Part shown: piece by piece, positions 22,643 to 35,457 of the stretch
Position numbering within the stretch: the stretch's first letter is position 1
Layout of the letters: each line of letters opens with the position of its first letter
Source: Mesorhizobium sp.
GTDB lineage: Bacteria; Pseudomonadota; Alphaproteobacteria; Rhizobiales; Rhizobiaceae
Assembly (NCBI RefSeq): GCF_023954305.1
Contig: NZ_JAMLIG010000005.1
Location: 12,322 to 76,321, forward strand
DNA: 64,000 nt
Reading direction: 5' to 3'
Made by a program: the position numbers and the translations under genes
Notes under the pieces: generated by a model
Databases searched by the model: none
Told to the model about the DNA's origin: nothing
The model's input: the letters and a program-made list of their open reading frames with translations, nothing else

Positions 22643-23339
22643 AGTCTCGAATCTCAACGTCAGCTACGGCAAGAACAAGGTCCTGCACGATGTTGCCTTC
22701 CGGCTCGAAAAAGGCGAGGTCGTCGCGCTGATCGGTTCGAATGCCGCAGGCAAGTCCACGACCCTGCGCACCCTTGCAGGCCTGAAGAAGGCGGATTCCG
22801 GCTCGATCTCGTTTGAGGGCCGCGCCATCGCCGCTTTGCCGACAGTGGAGCGGGTCAAGTCCGGCTTGGTCCTAGTACCCGAAGGGCGGCAGGTCTTTCC
22901 GAAGTTATCGGTCAACGACAACCTCCTGATGGGGGCGTATCACCGTCCCGATCGCGACCGGGTGGACGACGATCTCGAAAGGATCTTCGCCATGTTTCCC
23001 AGGCTGCGCGAACGCCGCGACCAGCGCGCAGGCTCGATGTCGGGCGGCGAGCAGCAGATGCTTGCAATCGGGCGAGGGTTGATGGCGCGACCCAAGCTGA
23101 TGCTACTCGACGAGCCAACGCTAGGGCTTGCGCCGATCATTATCGACGAGCTCGGCGGGATCGTGCAGGGCCTCGCCAGGGAGGGGCTCACAATCCTTCT
23201 CGCGGAACAGAACGCGACTATGGCCTTAGGTTGCTCAGACCGCTCCTATGTCCTCCAATCGGGGCAAGTCGTCATTTCGGGGTCTTCCCGCGAACTGGCC
23301 GAAACCGACGAGATCAAGCAGATGTATCTGGGCGCGTAG
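22635..23339 (+). CDS. ABC transporter ATP-binding protein (LivF-like)
   Basis: 234 residues. Walker A is GSNAAGKSTT, the signature is MSGGEQQMLAIGRGLM, and Walker B is LMLLDEPTLGLAP, the usual LivF pattern. It pairs with the LivG-like ATPase. The start overlaps the previous gene by eight bases; the stop is 29 bases before the oxidoreductase gene. Confidence 0.9.
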   Translation: MLEVSNLNVSYGKNKVLHDVAFRLEKGEVVALIGSNAAGKSTTLRTLAGLKKADSGSISFEGRAIAALPTVERVKSGLVLVPEGRQVFPKLSVNDNLLMGAYHRPDRDRVDDDLERIFAMFPRLRERRDQRAGSMSGGEQQMLAIGRGLMARPKLMLLDEPTLGLAPIIIDELGGIVQGLAREGLTILLAEQNATMALGCSDRSYVLQSGQVVISGSSRELAETDEIKQMYLGA

Positions 23340-23368
23340 CTTTGCGGCGCTTAGCTGGGGAACGCAAC

Positions 23369-24721
23369 ATGGCAGACCGACCTGAAATCTTTGCGTGGCA
23401 GATCGACGCCAATGCCGCAGATTACGATCTCCCCACCCTGGGTGAAGTGGATGTGCTCGTCGTCGGAGGCGGTGCGGCCGGCGTAGCCGCGGCCACCGTA
23501 GCCGCGGAAGGCGGGAGAAGCGTACTCCTCGTCGAGAAGTACGGCTTCTGTGGCGGCGCAGCCGTCGCGGGAATGTCCGGCACGATTTGTGGGATGTACT
23601 ACGCGACCGACAGCCAAAGGAAGCCGGAGCAGGTCGTCTTCGGCTTCACGGAGCGGTTCCGCGGCGCATTATGGTCTCGCGGCGGGCTGACGGAGCCGCA
23701 GCGATACGGAAAGACCCATACCGTCACGCACGATCCGCTTGTCTGGCGAGAATGCGCTGATGGTTTCCTGAGCGATGCCGGCGTGAGGGTCCTGTTCCAC
23801 ACGGCCGTGACTGCCGTGCTCTTGGAAGACGACTGTGTCCGGGGCGTCGTCGTCGAGTCCAAGGCCGGTCGGTCGAAAGTGCTGGCGAAGCGAATTGTCG
23901 ACGCTTCGGGCGATGCCGCCGTGGTCGCGCGCGCAGGATACGACTATACCTTCGGGGACAACGGCAAGATCCAGAACCCGACCATGTTCTTCCGGCTCGG
24001 CAACGTCGCGATCGAGCAGTTCCTGGCGTTCTGGGGCATGGACACCATCTCTCCGGAAAAGGTGGTCGCCTCGATCAAGGCGGCGCATGAAAGCGGGTCA
24101 TATGACCTGCCGCGCCACAAGATTTGGATATTCCCGACTACACGCCCCAAGGAGATCATGGTGAACGCCACTCGGCTGACGGCGGCAGACGGGAGAATGC
24201 TCAATGTGACCGATCCGGCCGATTTCACTGAAGCTGAAATTCTCGGGCGCAAGCAGGTGAGGGAATATGCTCGGTATCTGGCTGATCATGTTCCAGGTTG
24301 TCGAGATAGTTTCGTCGTCGATACTGGTGTCGAAGCTGGCATCCGCCAAACACGAACTATTGTCGGTGTTCAAACCCTGACAAACTCGGACGTCGTCGAG
24401 TGTCGCAAGCAAAGTGATACTATCTGCCGCTCACCCTGGCCGATCGAACTGCATAGCGGCGACAAGCCGAAACTGCACTGGCTGCTCGATGACTACTATG
24501 ACGTTCCGTATCCGACGCTCGTGCCAGAGCAGGGGCGCAATATCATCGTCGCCGGCCGCTCCCTTTGCGCGGAGCACGAGGCCCTTGCGTCGGCGCGGGT
24601 TACAGCCCAATGCTTCGAATACGGAAACGCTGCCGGGACGGCGGCGCTCATCTCGCTGGAGGAAAGCATCCCGTTTCGAGATATCCCCGGCGAGGCCGTT
24701 CGGGAGCGGATGCAGAAGTAG
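23369..24721 (+). CDS. FAD-dependent oxidoreductase
   Basis: 450 residues. The dinucleotide-binding motif is VDVLVVGGGAAGVAAATVAAEGG (residues ~26-48), followed by an acidic VEKYG and a second FAD contact near the C-terminus (GRSLCAEHEALASARVT...GNAAGTAA). This is the layout of the FAD-dependent oxidoreductase family that includes fumarate-reductase-like and thiazole-type enzymes. It is probably cytoplasmic since no signal peptide is seen. Being the last gene of the transporter operon, it likely acts on the imported compound (inference). The frame extends upstream to 23231 but only as a shadow of the LivF-like gene; the ATG at 23369 is used. Confidence 0.8.
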   Translation: MADRPEIFAWQIDANAADYDLPTLGEVDVLVVGGGAAGVAAATVAAEGGRSVLLVEKYGFCGGAAVAGMSGTICGMYYATDSQRKPEQVVFGFTERFRGALWSRGGLTEPQRYGKTHTVTHDPLVWRECADGFLSDAGVRVLFHTAVTAVLLEDDCVRGVVVESKAGRSKVLAKRIVDASGDAAVVARAGYDYTFGDNGKIQNPTMFFRLGNVAIEQFLAFWGMDTISPEKVVASIKAAHESGSYDLPRHKIWIFPTTRPKEIMVNATRLTAADGRMLNVTDPADFTEAEILGRKQVREYARYLADHVPGCRDSFVVDTGVEAGIRQTRTIVGVQTLTNSDVVECRKQSDTICRSPWPIELHSGDKPKLHWLLDDYYDVPYPTLVPEQGRNIIVAGRSLCAEHEALASARVTAQCFEYGNAAGTAALISLEESIPFRDIPGEAVRERMQK

Positions 24722-24947
24722 CCTCCCCAAACCATCGATCCCGCATAGTACGCTGGAGTCGAACCCAGCGGCAGGATCAGGTTCCCCTGAAGTACCTGAC
24801 AAAACCTGCAAATAGCCGGGAGCGTGTTATTGCGGCGGCCGGGAGATGAGGGCGACACGGTAGGGATGGCGTGGCGACCGTAGTGGTTCGCGCGACGGCT
24901 GAGCTGGTCGATACAGACGCGGCAGCGCCCCGAAACTAGCGAGGATT

Positions 24948-28415
<3,468 letters not shown>

Positions 28416-28495
28416 AGCATCTTGCGGCTAGACGGAACCGTCTGGCATTGTATGATTAATGCACCATCAAATCCCGGTAAAATGCCTTGGAGGTA

Positions 28496-29185
28496 TTATA
28501 TCCTCGACACGCCGACGCTCTTGTAAAACAGCTTTCGGGTGTAATCTTCGATGACATCCATCAATTCCTCGGCCTTTTGCAATGCGCCGACCTCGTTGTT
28601 TTCAGCGATCGCGCGGGCGCGCGCCGAGTGGAGCGTACCGACCTGTTCCAGATTGTCGAGCTCAGGATAAAATTTGAAGTAAAACCGCCGCGAAAGCGCC
28701 AAAAGGGGCGAGATGGCTTTCTCGGCGAAAGGGTTTCCCGCGAGCTTGGCGATCTGGCGATTTATATCAAAGAGATGACGAAGATAGGAATGTACATCGG
28801 TCATACCTGACTTCGCCATAGCATTGGCCATGTCACCGAGCTCGCTGCGTTCTCGCGTCGAGGCACGTTGGGCAGCACGTTCGGTGATGAATAGCTCAAG
28901 GTTTCGCCGGAACTCAATGACAAGAAGCTGCTGGTGCAGGTCGATTTCGGCCACCATCACCCCATGGCGCCGCAGGATACCGAGCAGCGAATCGTTTTGC
29001 AGGCGTTTGACCGCTTCACGGACAGGGGTACGCCCGATGGAGATCAGCTCGCCAAGGCTCTCTTCGCTCCATTTGCTGCCGGGAGGAAGTTGAAGGGTAA
29101 CGATCAGTTCCTCCAGCTTCCTGTGCGCCGTTTCAGCCTGCGACTCCACCGCATCGCCCGTGGGGCTTGACACCTTTCCAGTCAT
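28496..29185 (-). CDS. GntR-family transcriptional regulator (FCD type)
   Basis: 229 residues. The N-terminal winged helix (LEELIVTLQLPPGSKWSEESLGELISIGRTPVREAVKRL) is the GntR signature; the C-terminal helical part, with R-x-x-x-E and H-x-x-H-like positions (VIEFRRNLELFITERAA; LRHLFDINRQIAKLAGNP), fits an FCD ligand-binding domain. Such regulators respond to acids or CoA intermediates. It is divergent from the crotonase/CoA-transferase operon and probably controls it and the first transporter operon through the shared palindromes. The ATG at 29185 has GGAGGA upstream; a TTG at 29200 is an alternative. Confidence 0.85.
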   Translation of the reverse strand: MTGKVSSPTGDAVESQAETAHRKLEELIVTLQLPPGSKWSEESLGELISIGRTPVREAVKRLQNDSLLGILRRHGVMVAEIDLHQQLLVIEFRRNLELFITERAAQRASTRERSELGDMANAMAKSGMTDVHSYLRHLFDINRQIAKLAGNPFAEKAISPLLALSRRFYFKFYPELDNLEQVGTLHSARARAIAENNEVGALQKAEELMDVIEDYTRKLFYKSVGVSRI

Positions 29186-29264
29186 TCTTCCTCCAACCAA
29201 CGCGCCCAGCGCGACTCACCCAGCCAACCCTGCTGCATCATACGTCTAGCATATCAAAGCCCTA

Positions 29265-29311
29265 TTGACTGGACATCTCTAGTATCTTACAGACATCTTA
29301 GTAGGATGCTA
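29265..29311 (+). promoter_or_regulatory. Promoter and operators of the CoA-transferase operon
   Basis: TTGACT (29265-29270), a 17-base spacer and TACAGA (29288-29293). TAGTATCTTAC (29280-29290) is the exact reverse complement of GTAAGATACTA in the promoter at 18749-18759, and ATCTTAGTAGGATGCTA (29295-29311) matches ATCTTGGTAAGATACTA there at 14 of 17 positions. These are the best candidates for GntR-binding sites. Confidence 0.55.
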
Positions 29312-29412
29312 AGCGTTCGCTTTGCTGAAAAGCCTAGAAAATCGCGGTGTCAGGCGGGGCGTCTCGCCGATCATGGCGACGTTTCACTTTGGCAGGTGCT
29401 CGAGGAGGAGAA

Positions 29413-30207
29413 ATGGAAGTCAAACAATGGCCAGGCTCGCCGGCCGTTCGCGTCGAAATCGGCGAAAAGGTCGGCCAGATCGTCATGGAGCGCCCGTTTC
29501 GCCGCAATGCTATGGACCAGGACCTGGTGGATGGGATCAAAAACGGGCTTTTTGATCTCGCGCGCAATCAGGAAATCGCCGCGATTGTCTTGCATGGGGC
29601 TGCGCCGGGATTCTGCGCTGGTAGCGATCTCAAATTTATCAGCAAGATGAATATCGACGCGATCAGCCGATTCGAGCAGGAATGTGGGGATCTTGGCCGT
29701 CTGATTGGGTTTATAGACAAGCCAGTCATCGCTGCGGTCGAAGGTTTTGCGATTGGCGGCGGTTTTACCCTCGCAACGTGTTGCGATCTGGTCGTCGCGG
29801 CCAGCGACTCCAAATGGAGCTTGCCGGAAGTGCCGATCGGGTGGCTCACCCCGTGGGGGATCAACTCGATCGTTGCTAGGGCAGGGCATGTCGTGGCCCG
29901 AAAACTCAGCTTCGGACTGGATACGCTCGACGGAAACGAGGCGCATCGCGAAGGTCTGGTCGACTATGTGACGGATCCGGGCAGCGCCTTAGCCTTCGCG
30001 CTCGATCTCGGGACGCGCATCGGTGATCTCCCAGCGCCCGCCGTTTGCGCGACCAAGCGGTTCTTCTCATCCTACGTCATGGACAAAGCGGAAGCCATGG
30101 ACTTCGAGGCGAACCGGCTCTTCAGCCAGAACGCTCTCGAATCCGAAGCGCAGAAAACATTCGCCCGCTTCCGGAAGGCGTCCACGCCGGAGCAGCCCGA
30201 TGTCTAA
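29413..30207 (+). CDS. Crotonase-superfamily protein (enoyl-CoA hydratase/isomerase-like)
   Basis: 264 residues with the crotonase fold. The CoA/oxyanion segment is FCAGSDLKFI (residues ~68-77) and the second oxyanion region is GFAIGGGFTLATCCD. Of the two catalytic glutamates of enoyl-CoA hydratase, the one after GGG is replaced by Thr119, while the second (LPE, Glu139) is kept. This pattern is more like isomerases or other single-glutamate members than true hydratases. The ATG at 29413 follows GAGGAGAA. It is the first gene of a five-gene operon and overlaps the CoA-transferase gene by eight bases. Confidence 0.82.
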   Translation: MEVKQWPGSPAVRVEIGEKVGQIVMERPFRRNAMDQDLVDGIKNGLFDLARNQEIAAIVLHGAAPGFCAGSDLKFISKMNIDAISRFEQECGDLGRLIGFIDKPVIAAVEGFAIGGGFTLATCCDLVVAASDSKWSLPEVPIGWLTPWGINSIVARAGHVVARKLSFGLDTLDGNEAHREGLVDYVTDPGSALAFALDLGTRIGDLPAPAVCATKRFFSSYVMDKAEAMDFEANRLFSQNALESEAQKTFARFRKASTPEQPDV

Positions 30208-31774
30208 GATCGTCGATATTTCACAAGCTCTCTCGGTTATCCGCAAGGGCGATACCATCGGTTCCGTCGGCGTCATCGGCTGGCTTGTGCCCGACAGGCT
30301 TCTCGAAGGGATCGCTGACAATTTCAGGAATGGTCGCGGTCCCGGAGACCTTTCATTCTATTTCCCGGTCGGCGTGGGCGATGCGCTCGATATTCGCGGC
30401 ATGGACCACATAGCTGTTCCTGGGCTTCTCAAAAGGGTGATCAGCGGCAATTACGTCAACCCCGTAAACCCGAAGACGGGTCGCCGGGCCGAGATGATGC
30501 GAATGGTAATCGACAACCAGGTCGAGGCATATGCCTGGCCGATCGGCGCCTGCATGCACTGGCTTCGCGAGGTCGGACGAAGGGGACCCGGCTATCTGAC
30601 CGAAGTGGGCCTCGGCTCATACATCGACCCTCGGCAGGAAGGCGGAAAGATGAACGCCCGGACAACGGAGGACCTGGTTCAGCTCCGGACGTTCGACGGA
30701 AAGGACTATCTCTACTACCCGACGTTTCCGCTCAACGTCGCCCTCATTCGCGCCAGCTTCGCCGACGATCTGGGAAACCTGTCTTTGTCGGAAGAGCCAA
30801 TACACTCGTGCACCTTGGCGCTCGCCCTTGCAGTGAAAGCATGTGGGGGAAAAGTTATTGCTCAGGTGTCGGCGACCGTTCCAGTCGGAAGCACGCCCGC
30901 CTCCCAGATGCACATACCCGGGAACCTCGTCGACTACGTCGTCGTTGCCAAGGGGCAGATGACCACGGATGTCGATTATGACGATCGATATCTAGCCGGC
31001 ACATTCGATCCGCAGGCGTTTTCCGCCACATATCCGCAAGGCATCGAGAGGGTGATCGCTCGCCGCGCCGCCCGCGAGCTGCGCGAAGACGAGGTGTCGA
31101 TTTTCGGTTTTGGAGCCGCGACGAACATCCCGCTCATACTTGCCGAGGAAGGCAAGTTCGACAATGGAGGCATCCATCGCCATCGTCACACGACCGAGCA
31201 CGGCGTGTTCGGCGGGATCGTGATGAGCGGCTGGCAGTTTTCCGCCAATCTGTATCCCGAGGCGCTTATCGATGGTCCGTCGCAATTCGATTTCATCGAT
31301 GGCGGCGGATGCAAGTTCGCGGCCCTTTCGTTTGCCCAGTTCGACGCGGTCGGAAACATCAATGTCTCCAAATTCGCCGGTTTCAGCCCCGGCGCCGGCG
31401 GGTTCATCGATATCGCGACAAATACTAGACGGCTGGTGTTCGTCGGCACCTTCACGACCAGCGGGCTGGATGTCGCGGTCGCTGACGGTGCGATCGATAT
31501 CCGCAGGGAAGGCACAGTCCGGAAGTTCGTAAAGCAGGTTGATCAGGTCACCTATCCGTTGATGCGTGGTGTCACGGAGCGCGGCCAGGAGGCGACGGTC
31601 ATCACGGAGCGCGCTGTCTTCCAGGTAAAGGGCGGCAGGCTTGTCCTGACAGAGATCGCTCCGGGAGCGGATCTGAAGCGCCATGTCATCGAGCAGATCG
31701 ACTTTCCGATCGAGGTCGCTCCGGATCTGCGCCCGATGGACGAAACACTTTTCAGGATGGGAGATCTGAAATGA
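30200..31774 (+). CDS. Acyl-CoA:carboxylate CoA-transferase (family I, YdiF/propionate CoA-transferase-like)
   Basis: 524 residues, the length of the fused alpha-beta family I CoA-transferases. The alpha-like half starts with a CoA-transferase N-terminus (ISQALSVIRKGDTIGSVG), and the active-site glutamate is Glu333 in TTEHGVFGG, at the same position as in E. coli YdiF. It would activate a carboxylic acid by transferring CoA from acetyl-CoA or succinyl-CoA. Its stop overlaps the acyl-CoA dehydrogenase start (ATGA), so the two steps are likely sequential. Confidence 0.87.
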   Translation: MSKIVDISQALSVIRKGDTIGSVGVIGWLVPDRLLEGIADNFRNGRGPGDLSFYFPVGVGDALDIRGMDHIAVPGLLKRVISGNYVNPVNPKTGRRAEMMRMVIDNQVEAYAWPIGACMHWLREVGRRGPGYLTEVGLGSYIDPRQEGGKMNARTTEDLVQLRTFDGKDYLYYPTFPLNVALIRASFADDLGNLSLSEEPIHSCTLALALAVKACGGKVIAQVSATVPVGSTPASQMHIPGNLVDYVVVAKGQMTTDVDYDDRYLAGTFDPQAFSATYPQGIERVIARRAARELREDEVSIFGFGAATNIPLILAEEGKFDNGGIHRHRHTTEHGVFGGIVMSGWQFSANLYPEALIDGPSQFDFIDGGGCKFAALSFAQFDAVGNINVSKFAGFSPGAGGFIDIATNTRRLVFVGTFTTSGLDVAVADGAIDIRREGTVRKFVKQVDQVTYPLMRGVTERGQEATVITERAVFQVKGGRLVLTEIAPGADLKRHVIEQIDFPIEVAPDLRPMDETLFRMGDLK

Positions 31775-32916
31775 CGTTGCTCGATTTGTCCGAGGACGAG
31801 AAGCTTCTCAAAGAGGCGGTTGAGGCCTTCGCAGAGAACGAGCTGCGAGAATCCGTACGTCCGTACGTTGCGCAGCACAAGTTTCCGACCGAGCTGGTCA
31901 AGCAGTTCCTGTCGTTGGGTTTCATGGGGACCGCCTACGAAGCCGCCTATGACGGGTCGGGGTTGGGTGCAAGAGGCGCAGCGATCGTCGCCGAGGTGTT
32001 GGCTCGGGTAGAGCCGGGCTTTGCCGCCATATACCTTTGCAACAGCGCCCCCATGACGACGATTGCGCGGTACGGCTCCGCGGAACAGAAGGAAAGGTGG
32101 CTTGCCCCGCTGTGCCGCGGGGAAATGATCGCTTCTTTCGGCGTCACCGAACCCAGCGGCGGCTCCGATGTCGCCACCATCAAGGTGCGGGCGGTAGAGG
32201 ATGGCGATTCTTTCATTCTCAGCGGTTCCAAAATCTTCTCCACCAACGCGGGAACACCGCTTCATGGGCTCTCCACGGTCATCGGGGTCACGGATCCCGA
32301 CAAAGGCCCCAAGGGCCTTTCGACCTTTATCGTTCCGGTAGGAACGCCGGGCTTCTCGGTCGGCAAGGCGGGAACCAAGGTCGGTTGGCGGATCGCCGAT
32401 TCGGTGGAGCTGTTCTTTGACAATTGTCGTGTTCCGAAAAGCCAGATGATCGGCAATCGCGGTGATGGCTTGAAGCAGATTCTCACCACACTGAGCATCG
32501 GCAGGATTCTCGTCGCCGCAACCGGGCTCGGTCTGTCGCGCAAGGCGGTCGATCTCGCGAAGGCCTATGGTCGCGATCGCAAAGTGGGCGGCCGGCCCGT
32601 ATTCGACAATCAGGGATTGGCTTTCCCACTGGCAGACGTGTTGACGAAGATCCATGCGGCGGAGTTGCTGGTCAGGCATTCCGCGTGCCTGTCTGATGCG
32701 GATCGGCAGTTCCGCACCGAAACGTCGATGACCAAGCTGTTCTGCTCCGAGCTGGCCTCCGAAGCCGCCGACATCGCCCTGCAGGTTCACGGCGGCTACG
32801 GCATATTCGAAGAGTTCGAGGTGTCTGGACTGCTTGGAGAGGCGAAGGTTTTGCAGATCGTGGAGGGTACGAGTGAAATCCAGCGGCTGGTAATTGCCCG
32901 CGAATTGTCCGCTTGA
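31771..32916 (+). CDS. Acyl-CoA dehydrogenase
   Basis: 381 residues with the standard three-part fold. The helical N-terminus is LSEDEKLLKEAVEAFAENEL, the FAD-contacting strand region ASFGVTEPSGGSDV is near residue 125, and the C-terminal helical domain ends LQVHGGYGIFEEFEVSGLLGEAKVLQIVEGTSEIQRLVIARELS. The glutamate in VEGTSEIQ (about residue 366) is at the catalytic base position of short/medium-chain enzymes. It oxidises the acyl-CoA made by the CoA-transferase and passes electrons to the ETF encoded next. Confidence 0.92.
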   Translation: MTLLDLSEDEKLLKEAVEAFAENELRESVRPYVAQHKFPTELVKQFLSLGFMGTAYEAAYDGSGLGARGAAIVAEVLARVEPGFAAIYLCNSAPMTTIARYGSAEQKERWLAPLCRGEMIASFGVTEPSGGSDVATIKVRAVEDGDSFILSGSKIFSTNAGTPLHGLSTVIGVTDPDKGPKGLSTFIVPVGTPGFSVGKAGTKVGWRIADSVELFFDNCRVPKSQMIGNRGDGLKQILTTLSIGRILVAATGLGLSRKAVDLAKAYGRDRKVGGRPVFDNQGLAFPLADVLTKIHAAELLVRHSACLSDADRQFRTETSMTKLFCSELASEAADIALQVHGGYGIFEEFEVSGLLGEAKVLQIVEGTSEIQRLVIARELSA

Positions 32917-32930
32917 GCGGGGTCAACCAA

Positions 32931-33677
32931 ATGAAGCTCGTCGTTCCAGTCAAACGCACGATCGATGCGAATGTGAAGGTCCGGGTGAAAGCGGACGGCT
33001 CTGGCGTCGATCTGGCGAATGTGAAGATGGCGATGAACCCGTTCGACGAGATCGCGGTGGAAGAGGCGATCCGGCTCAAGGAAGCCGGCAGGGCGACCGA
33101 GATCGTCGCCGTGTCGATCGGCCCGGCCCAGGCCGCCGAGACGCTGCGCACCGCGCTCGCCATGGGCGCCGACCGCGCCATCCTCGTCAAGACCAACGAG
33201 ACGGTCGAGCCGCTTGGCGTCGCCAAGATCGTCAAGGCCGTGGTCGACGAGGAGAAGCCGGAACTGGTGATCCTCGGCAAGCAGGCCATCGACGACGACG
33301 CCAACCAGACCGGCCAGATGCTGGCGGCGCTGCTCGGCTGGGCGCAGGGCACCTTCGCCTCCGAGGTCGAGCTGGCCGACGGCAAGGCCAAGGTGACGCG
33401 CGAGGTCGACGGCGGCCTCCAGGTGGTCGAGATCAAGCTGCCGGCGGTCGTCACCGTCGACCTGCGCCTGAACCAGCCGCGCTACGCCTCGCTGCCCAAC
33501 ATCATGAAGGCGAAGAAGAAGCCGCTCGACGAGAAGGCCGTCGCCGACTACGGCGTCGACGTTTCGCCGCGCCTCAAGGTGCTGAAGACCGAGGAGCCGG
33601 GCGGCCGCAAGGCGGGCGTCAAGGTCAAGGACGTTGCGGAACTCGTTTCCAGCCTGAAGTCCGCAGGCGTCCTCTAG
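32931..33677 (+). CDS. etfB: Electron transfer flavoprotein beta subunit
   Basis: 248 residues. The start MKLVVPVKRTIDANVKVRV, the AMP-binding-type loop VSIGPAQAAETLRTALAMGADRA, and GKQAIDDDANQTGQMLAALLG are EtfB signatures. It is a small carrier subunit that takes electrons from the acyl-CoA dehydrogenase. GC content is clearly higher than in the preceding genes, as in etfA, which suggests that the pair came from a chromosomal source. ATG at 32931 is used; a TTG at 32913 is less likely. Confidence 0.95.
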   Translation: MKLVVPVKRTIDANVKVRVKADGSGVDLANVKMAMNPFDEIAVEEAIRLKEAGRATEIVAVSIGPAQAAETLRTALAMGADRAILVKTNETVEPLGVAKIVKAVVDEEKPELVILGKQAIDDDANQTGQMLAALLGWAQGTFASEVELADGKAKVTREVDGGLQVVEIKLPAVVTVDLRLNQPRYASLPNIMKAKKKPLDEKAVADYGVDVSPRLKVLKTEEPGGRKAGVKVKDVAELVSSLKSAGVL

Positions 33678-33702
33678 GGTCCGGAAAAGGGAGATCGATA
33701 AA

Positions 33703-34632
33703 ATGGCCATTCTTCTCGTTGCCGAACATGACAACGCCACCCTTTCCGACCAGACCGCCAAGGCGCTGACGGCGGCCGCCAGGATCGGCGGCGATGTCGA
33801 CGTGCTGGTCGCCGGCAAGGGCGCGAAAGCCGCCGCCGACGCGGCCGCCAAGCTCTCCGGCGTGCGCAAGGTGCTGCTCGCCGAGGCCGACGAGCTCGCC
33901 GAGCGGCTGGCCGAGCCCACTGCCGCCCTCGTCGTCTCGCTCGCCGGCAATTACGACACGGTGATCGCGCCGGCGTCGACCATGGGCAAGAACGTCTTGC
34001 CGCGCGTCGCCGCCCTGCTCGACGTCGCGCAGGTGTCCGAGATCATCGAGGTGGTGTCGGCCGACACGTTCAAGCGGCCGATCTATGCCGGCAACGCCAT
34101 CCAGACCGTGCAGGCGACCGATGCGAAGAAGGTCATCACCGTGCGCACCGCTTCCTTCCAGACAGCGGGCGAGGGTGGTTCGTCCCCGGTCGAGGCGGTC
34201 GCCGCAGCCGCCAATCCCGGCCTGTCCTGCTTTGTCGAGAACAAGCTGTCGGAAAGCGATCGTCCGGAGCTGACCTCGGCGAAGATCATCATCTCGGGCG
34301 GCCGCGCGCTGGGTTCTTCGGAGAAGTTCAAGGAAGTGATCCTGCCCGTCGCCGACAAGCTGGGCGCCGCCGTCGGCGCCTCGCGCGCGGCGGTCGACGC
34401 CGGCTACGCGCCCAACGACTGGCAGGTCGGCCAGACCGGCAAGGTCGTCGCGCCGGAGCTTTACATCGCTGTCGGCATCTCGGGCGCGATCCAGCACCTG
34501 GCCGGCATGAAGGATAGCAAGGTCATCGTCGCCATTAACAAGGACGAGGAGGCGCCGATCTTCCAGGTCGCCGATTACGGCCTCGTGGGAGATCTCTTCA
34601 CAATCCTGCCTGAGTTTCACGACGCGATCTGA
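33703..34632 (+). CDS. etfA: Electron transfer flavoprotein alpha subunit
   Basis: 309 residues. The N-terminal domain starts MAILLVAEHDNATLSDQT, and the C-terminal FAD-binding domain includes SGGRALGSSEKF, GASRAAVDAGYAPNDWQVGQTGKVVAPELYIAVGISGAIQHLAGM, the EtfA hallmark. With EtfB it feeds electrons to ETF-quinone oxidoreductase (not in this window). The start has AGGGAG upstream. It is the last gene of the operon; no terminator hairpin is obvious. Confidence 0.95.
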   Translation: MAILLVAEHDNATLSDQTAKALTAAARIGGDVDVLVAGKGAKAAADAAAKLSGVRKVLLAEADELAERLAEPTAALVVSLAGNYDTVIAPASTMGKNVLPRVAALLDVAQVSEIIEVVSADTFKRPIYAGNAIQTVQATDAKKVITVRTASFQTAGEGGSSPVEAVAAAANPGLSCFVENKLSESDRPELTSAKIIISGGRALGSSEKFKEVILPVADKLGAAVGASRAAVDAGYAPNDWQVGQTGKVVAPELYIAVGISGAIQHLAGMKDSKVIVAINKDEEAPIFQVADYGLVGDLFTILPEFHDAI

Positions 34633-34789
34633 AAATTCAATGAAGGCGACATAATCAGTGTCAACGAACCTGCGACGAAATTCATTCTAGCTAATATTAC
34701 CCCCTGCATTGTCACCAAGCAGTTGCGCTCGCGGGATTTGGACCGTCCTCCCGAGGAATGTGCGAGTTGCTACAAGCAGCGTTGTGCGC

Positions 34790-35071
34790 TCAGGCACTGG
34801 CCCCAGTCTTGAAGCCAAGAGAGACTTTCGTAGCGGCGCCGGGGTTGCTCTGAATATTCCGTAGCATATCCTCCACCGTCTCCGTCAAGCCATATTGTTG
34901 GTTCCAGCGCCAGTCAGACCGCGCTGCTGAATCATCAATCGAGTTCGGCCATCCGGCGGCGATATTTTTCCTGATATCTGGCTCGTATCGAATTGCGAAG
35001 TCCGGAACATATTTCCGGATTTCCGCTGTCAGCTCGGCTGAAGTGAAGGCCCTAAAGATCATGAATCTCAC
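34790..35071 (-). pseudogene. C-terminal fragment of an NAD-dependent epimerase-type threonine dehydrogenase
   Basis: The 93-residue frame reads FTSAELTAEIRKYVPDF...YEPDIRKNIAAGWPNSIDDSAARSDWRWNQQYGL..., which matches in pattern the end of the extended-SDR threonine 3-dehydrogenase family (PD-x-R-x-x-I-A-x-x-W-P-x-S-I-D-D-S-x-A). The first ~220 residues, including the nucleotide-binding motif, are absent. It is a remnant left by rearrangement. The stretch 34633-34789 beside it holds nothing I recognise. Confidence 0.65.
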
Positions 35072-35152
35072 TCATAGTAACCATGCGTACTGCGAGTTTG
35101 TTAGTTTGCGGGTTAAGACGGACACTCCGCCGATTAACCGGAGGAGATCGAC

Positions 35153-35457
35153 GTGAGAAAACTCTTATCAGCAGCCTTTCTGACATCAGCGCTGTTTTTG
35201 TTCGGAAGTTCAACCGCTTTTTCCCAAGACGTGATTGTGACGCCTGACGTCAAGGAAGCCGGCAAGCTCACGATCGCGAGCTCGCTCGCCTACGCCCCAT
35301 TCGAGTTTGTCGATGCCGGTGGAGCACCTGCCGGGCTGAATATCGAGCTCGCGGACGCGGTCTCGAAAGCGCTGGGCGTGAAACTCGATATCGTCACAAT
35401 TCCTTTCCCGGCCACTATTCCCGCGATCGTTTCGGGTCGGGTAAAGGTAGGCTGGGA
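35153..35457 (+). pseudogene. Truncated extracellular solute-binding protein (family 3)
   Basis: The first ~100 residues are intact. A signal peptide (LLSAAFLTSALFLFGSSTAFSQ) is followed by LTIASSLAYAPFEFVDAGGAPAGLNIELADAVSKALGVKLDIV, the start of a family 3 amino-acid-type binding protein. Homology stops at GRVKVGW, where the IS begins. The remainder of the gene is not found in the window. Confidence 0.75.

Noticed and set aside
24752..24769. tRNA T-arm-like sequence on the minus strand (GGGTTCGACTCC)
   Set aside because: No acceptor, D or anticodon stems nearby, and the loop is one base too long for the stem; not a tRNA or a convincing attachment site.
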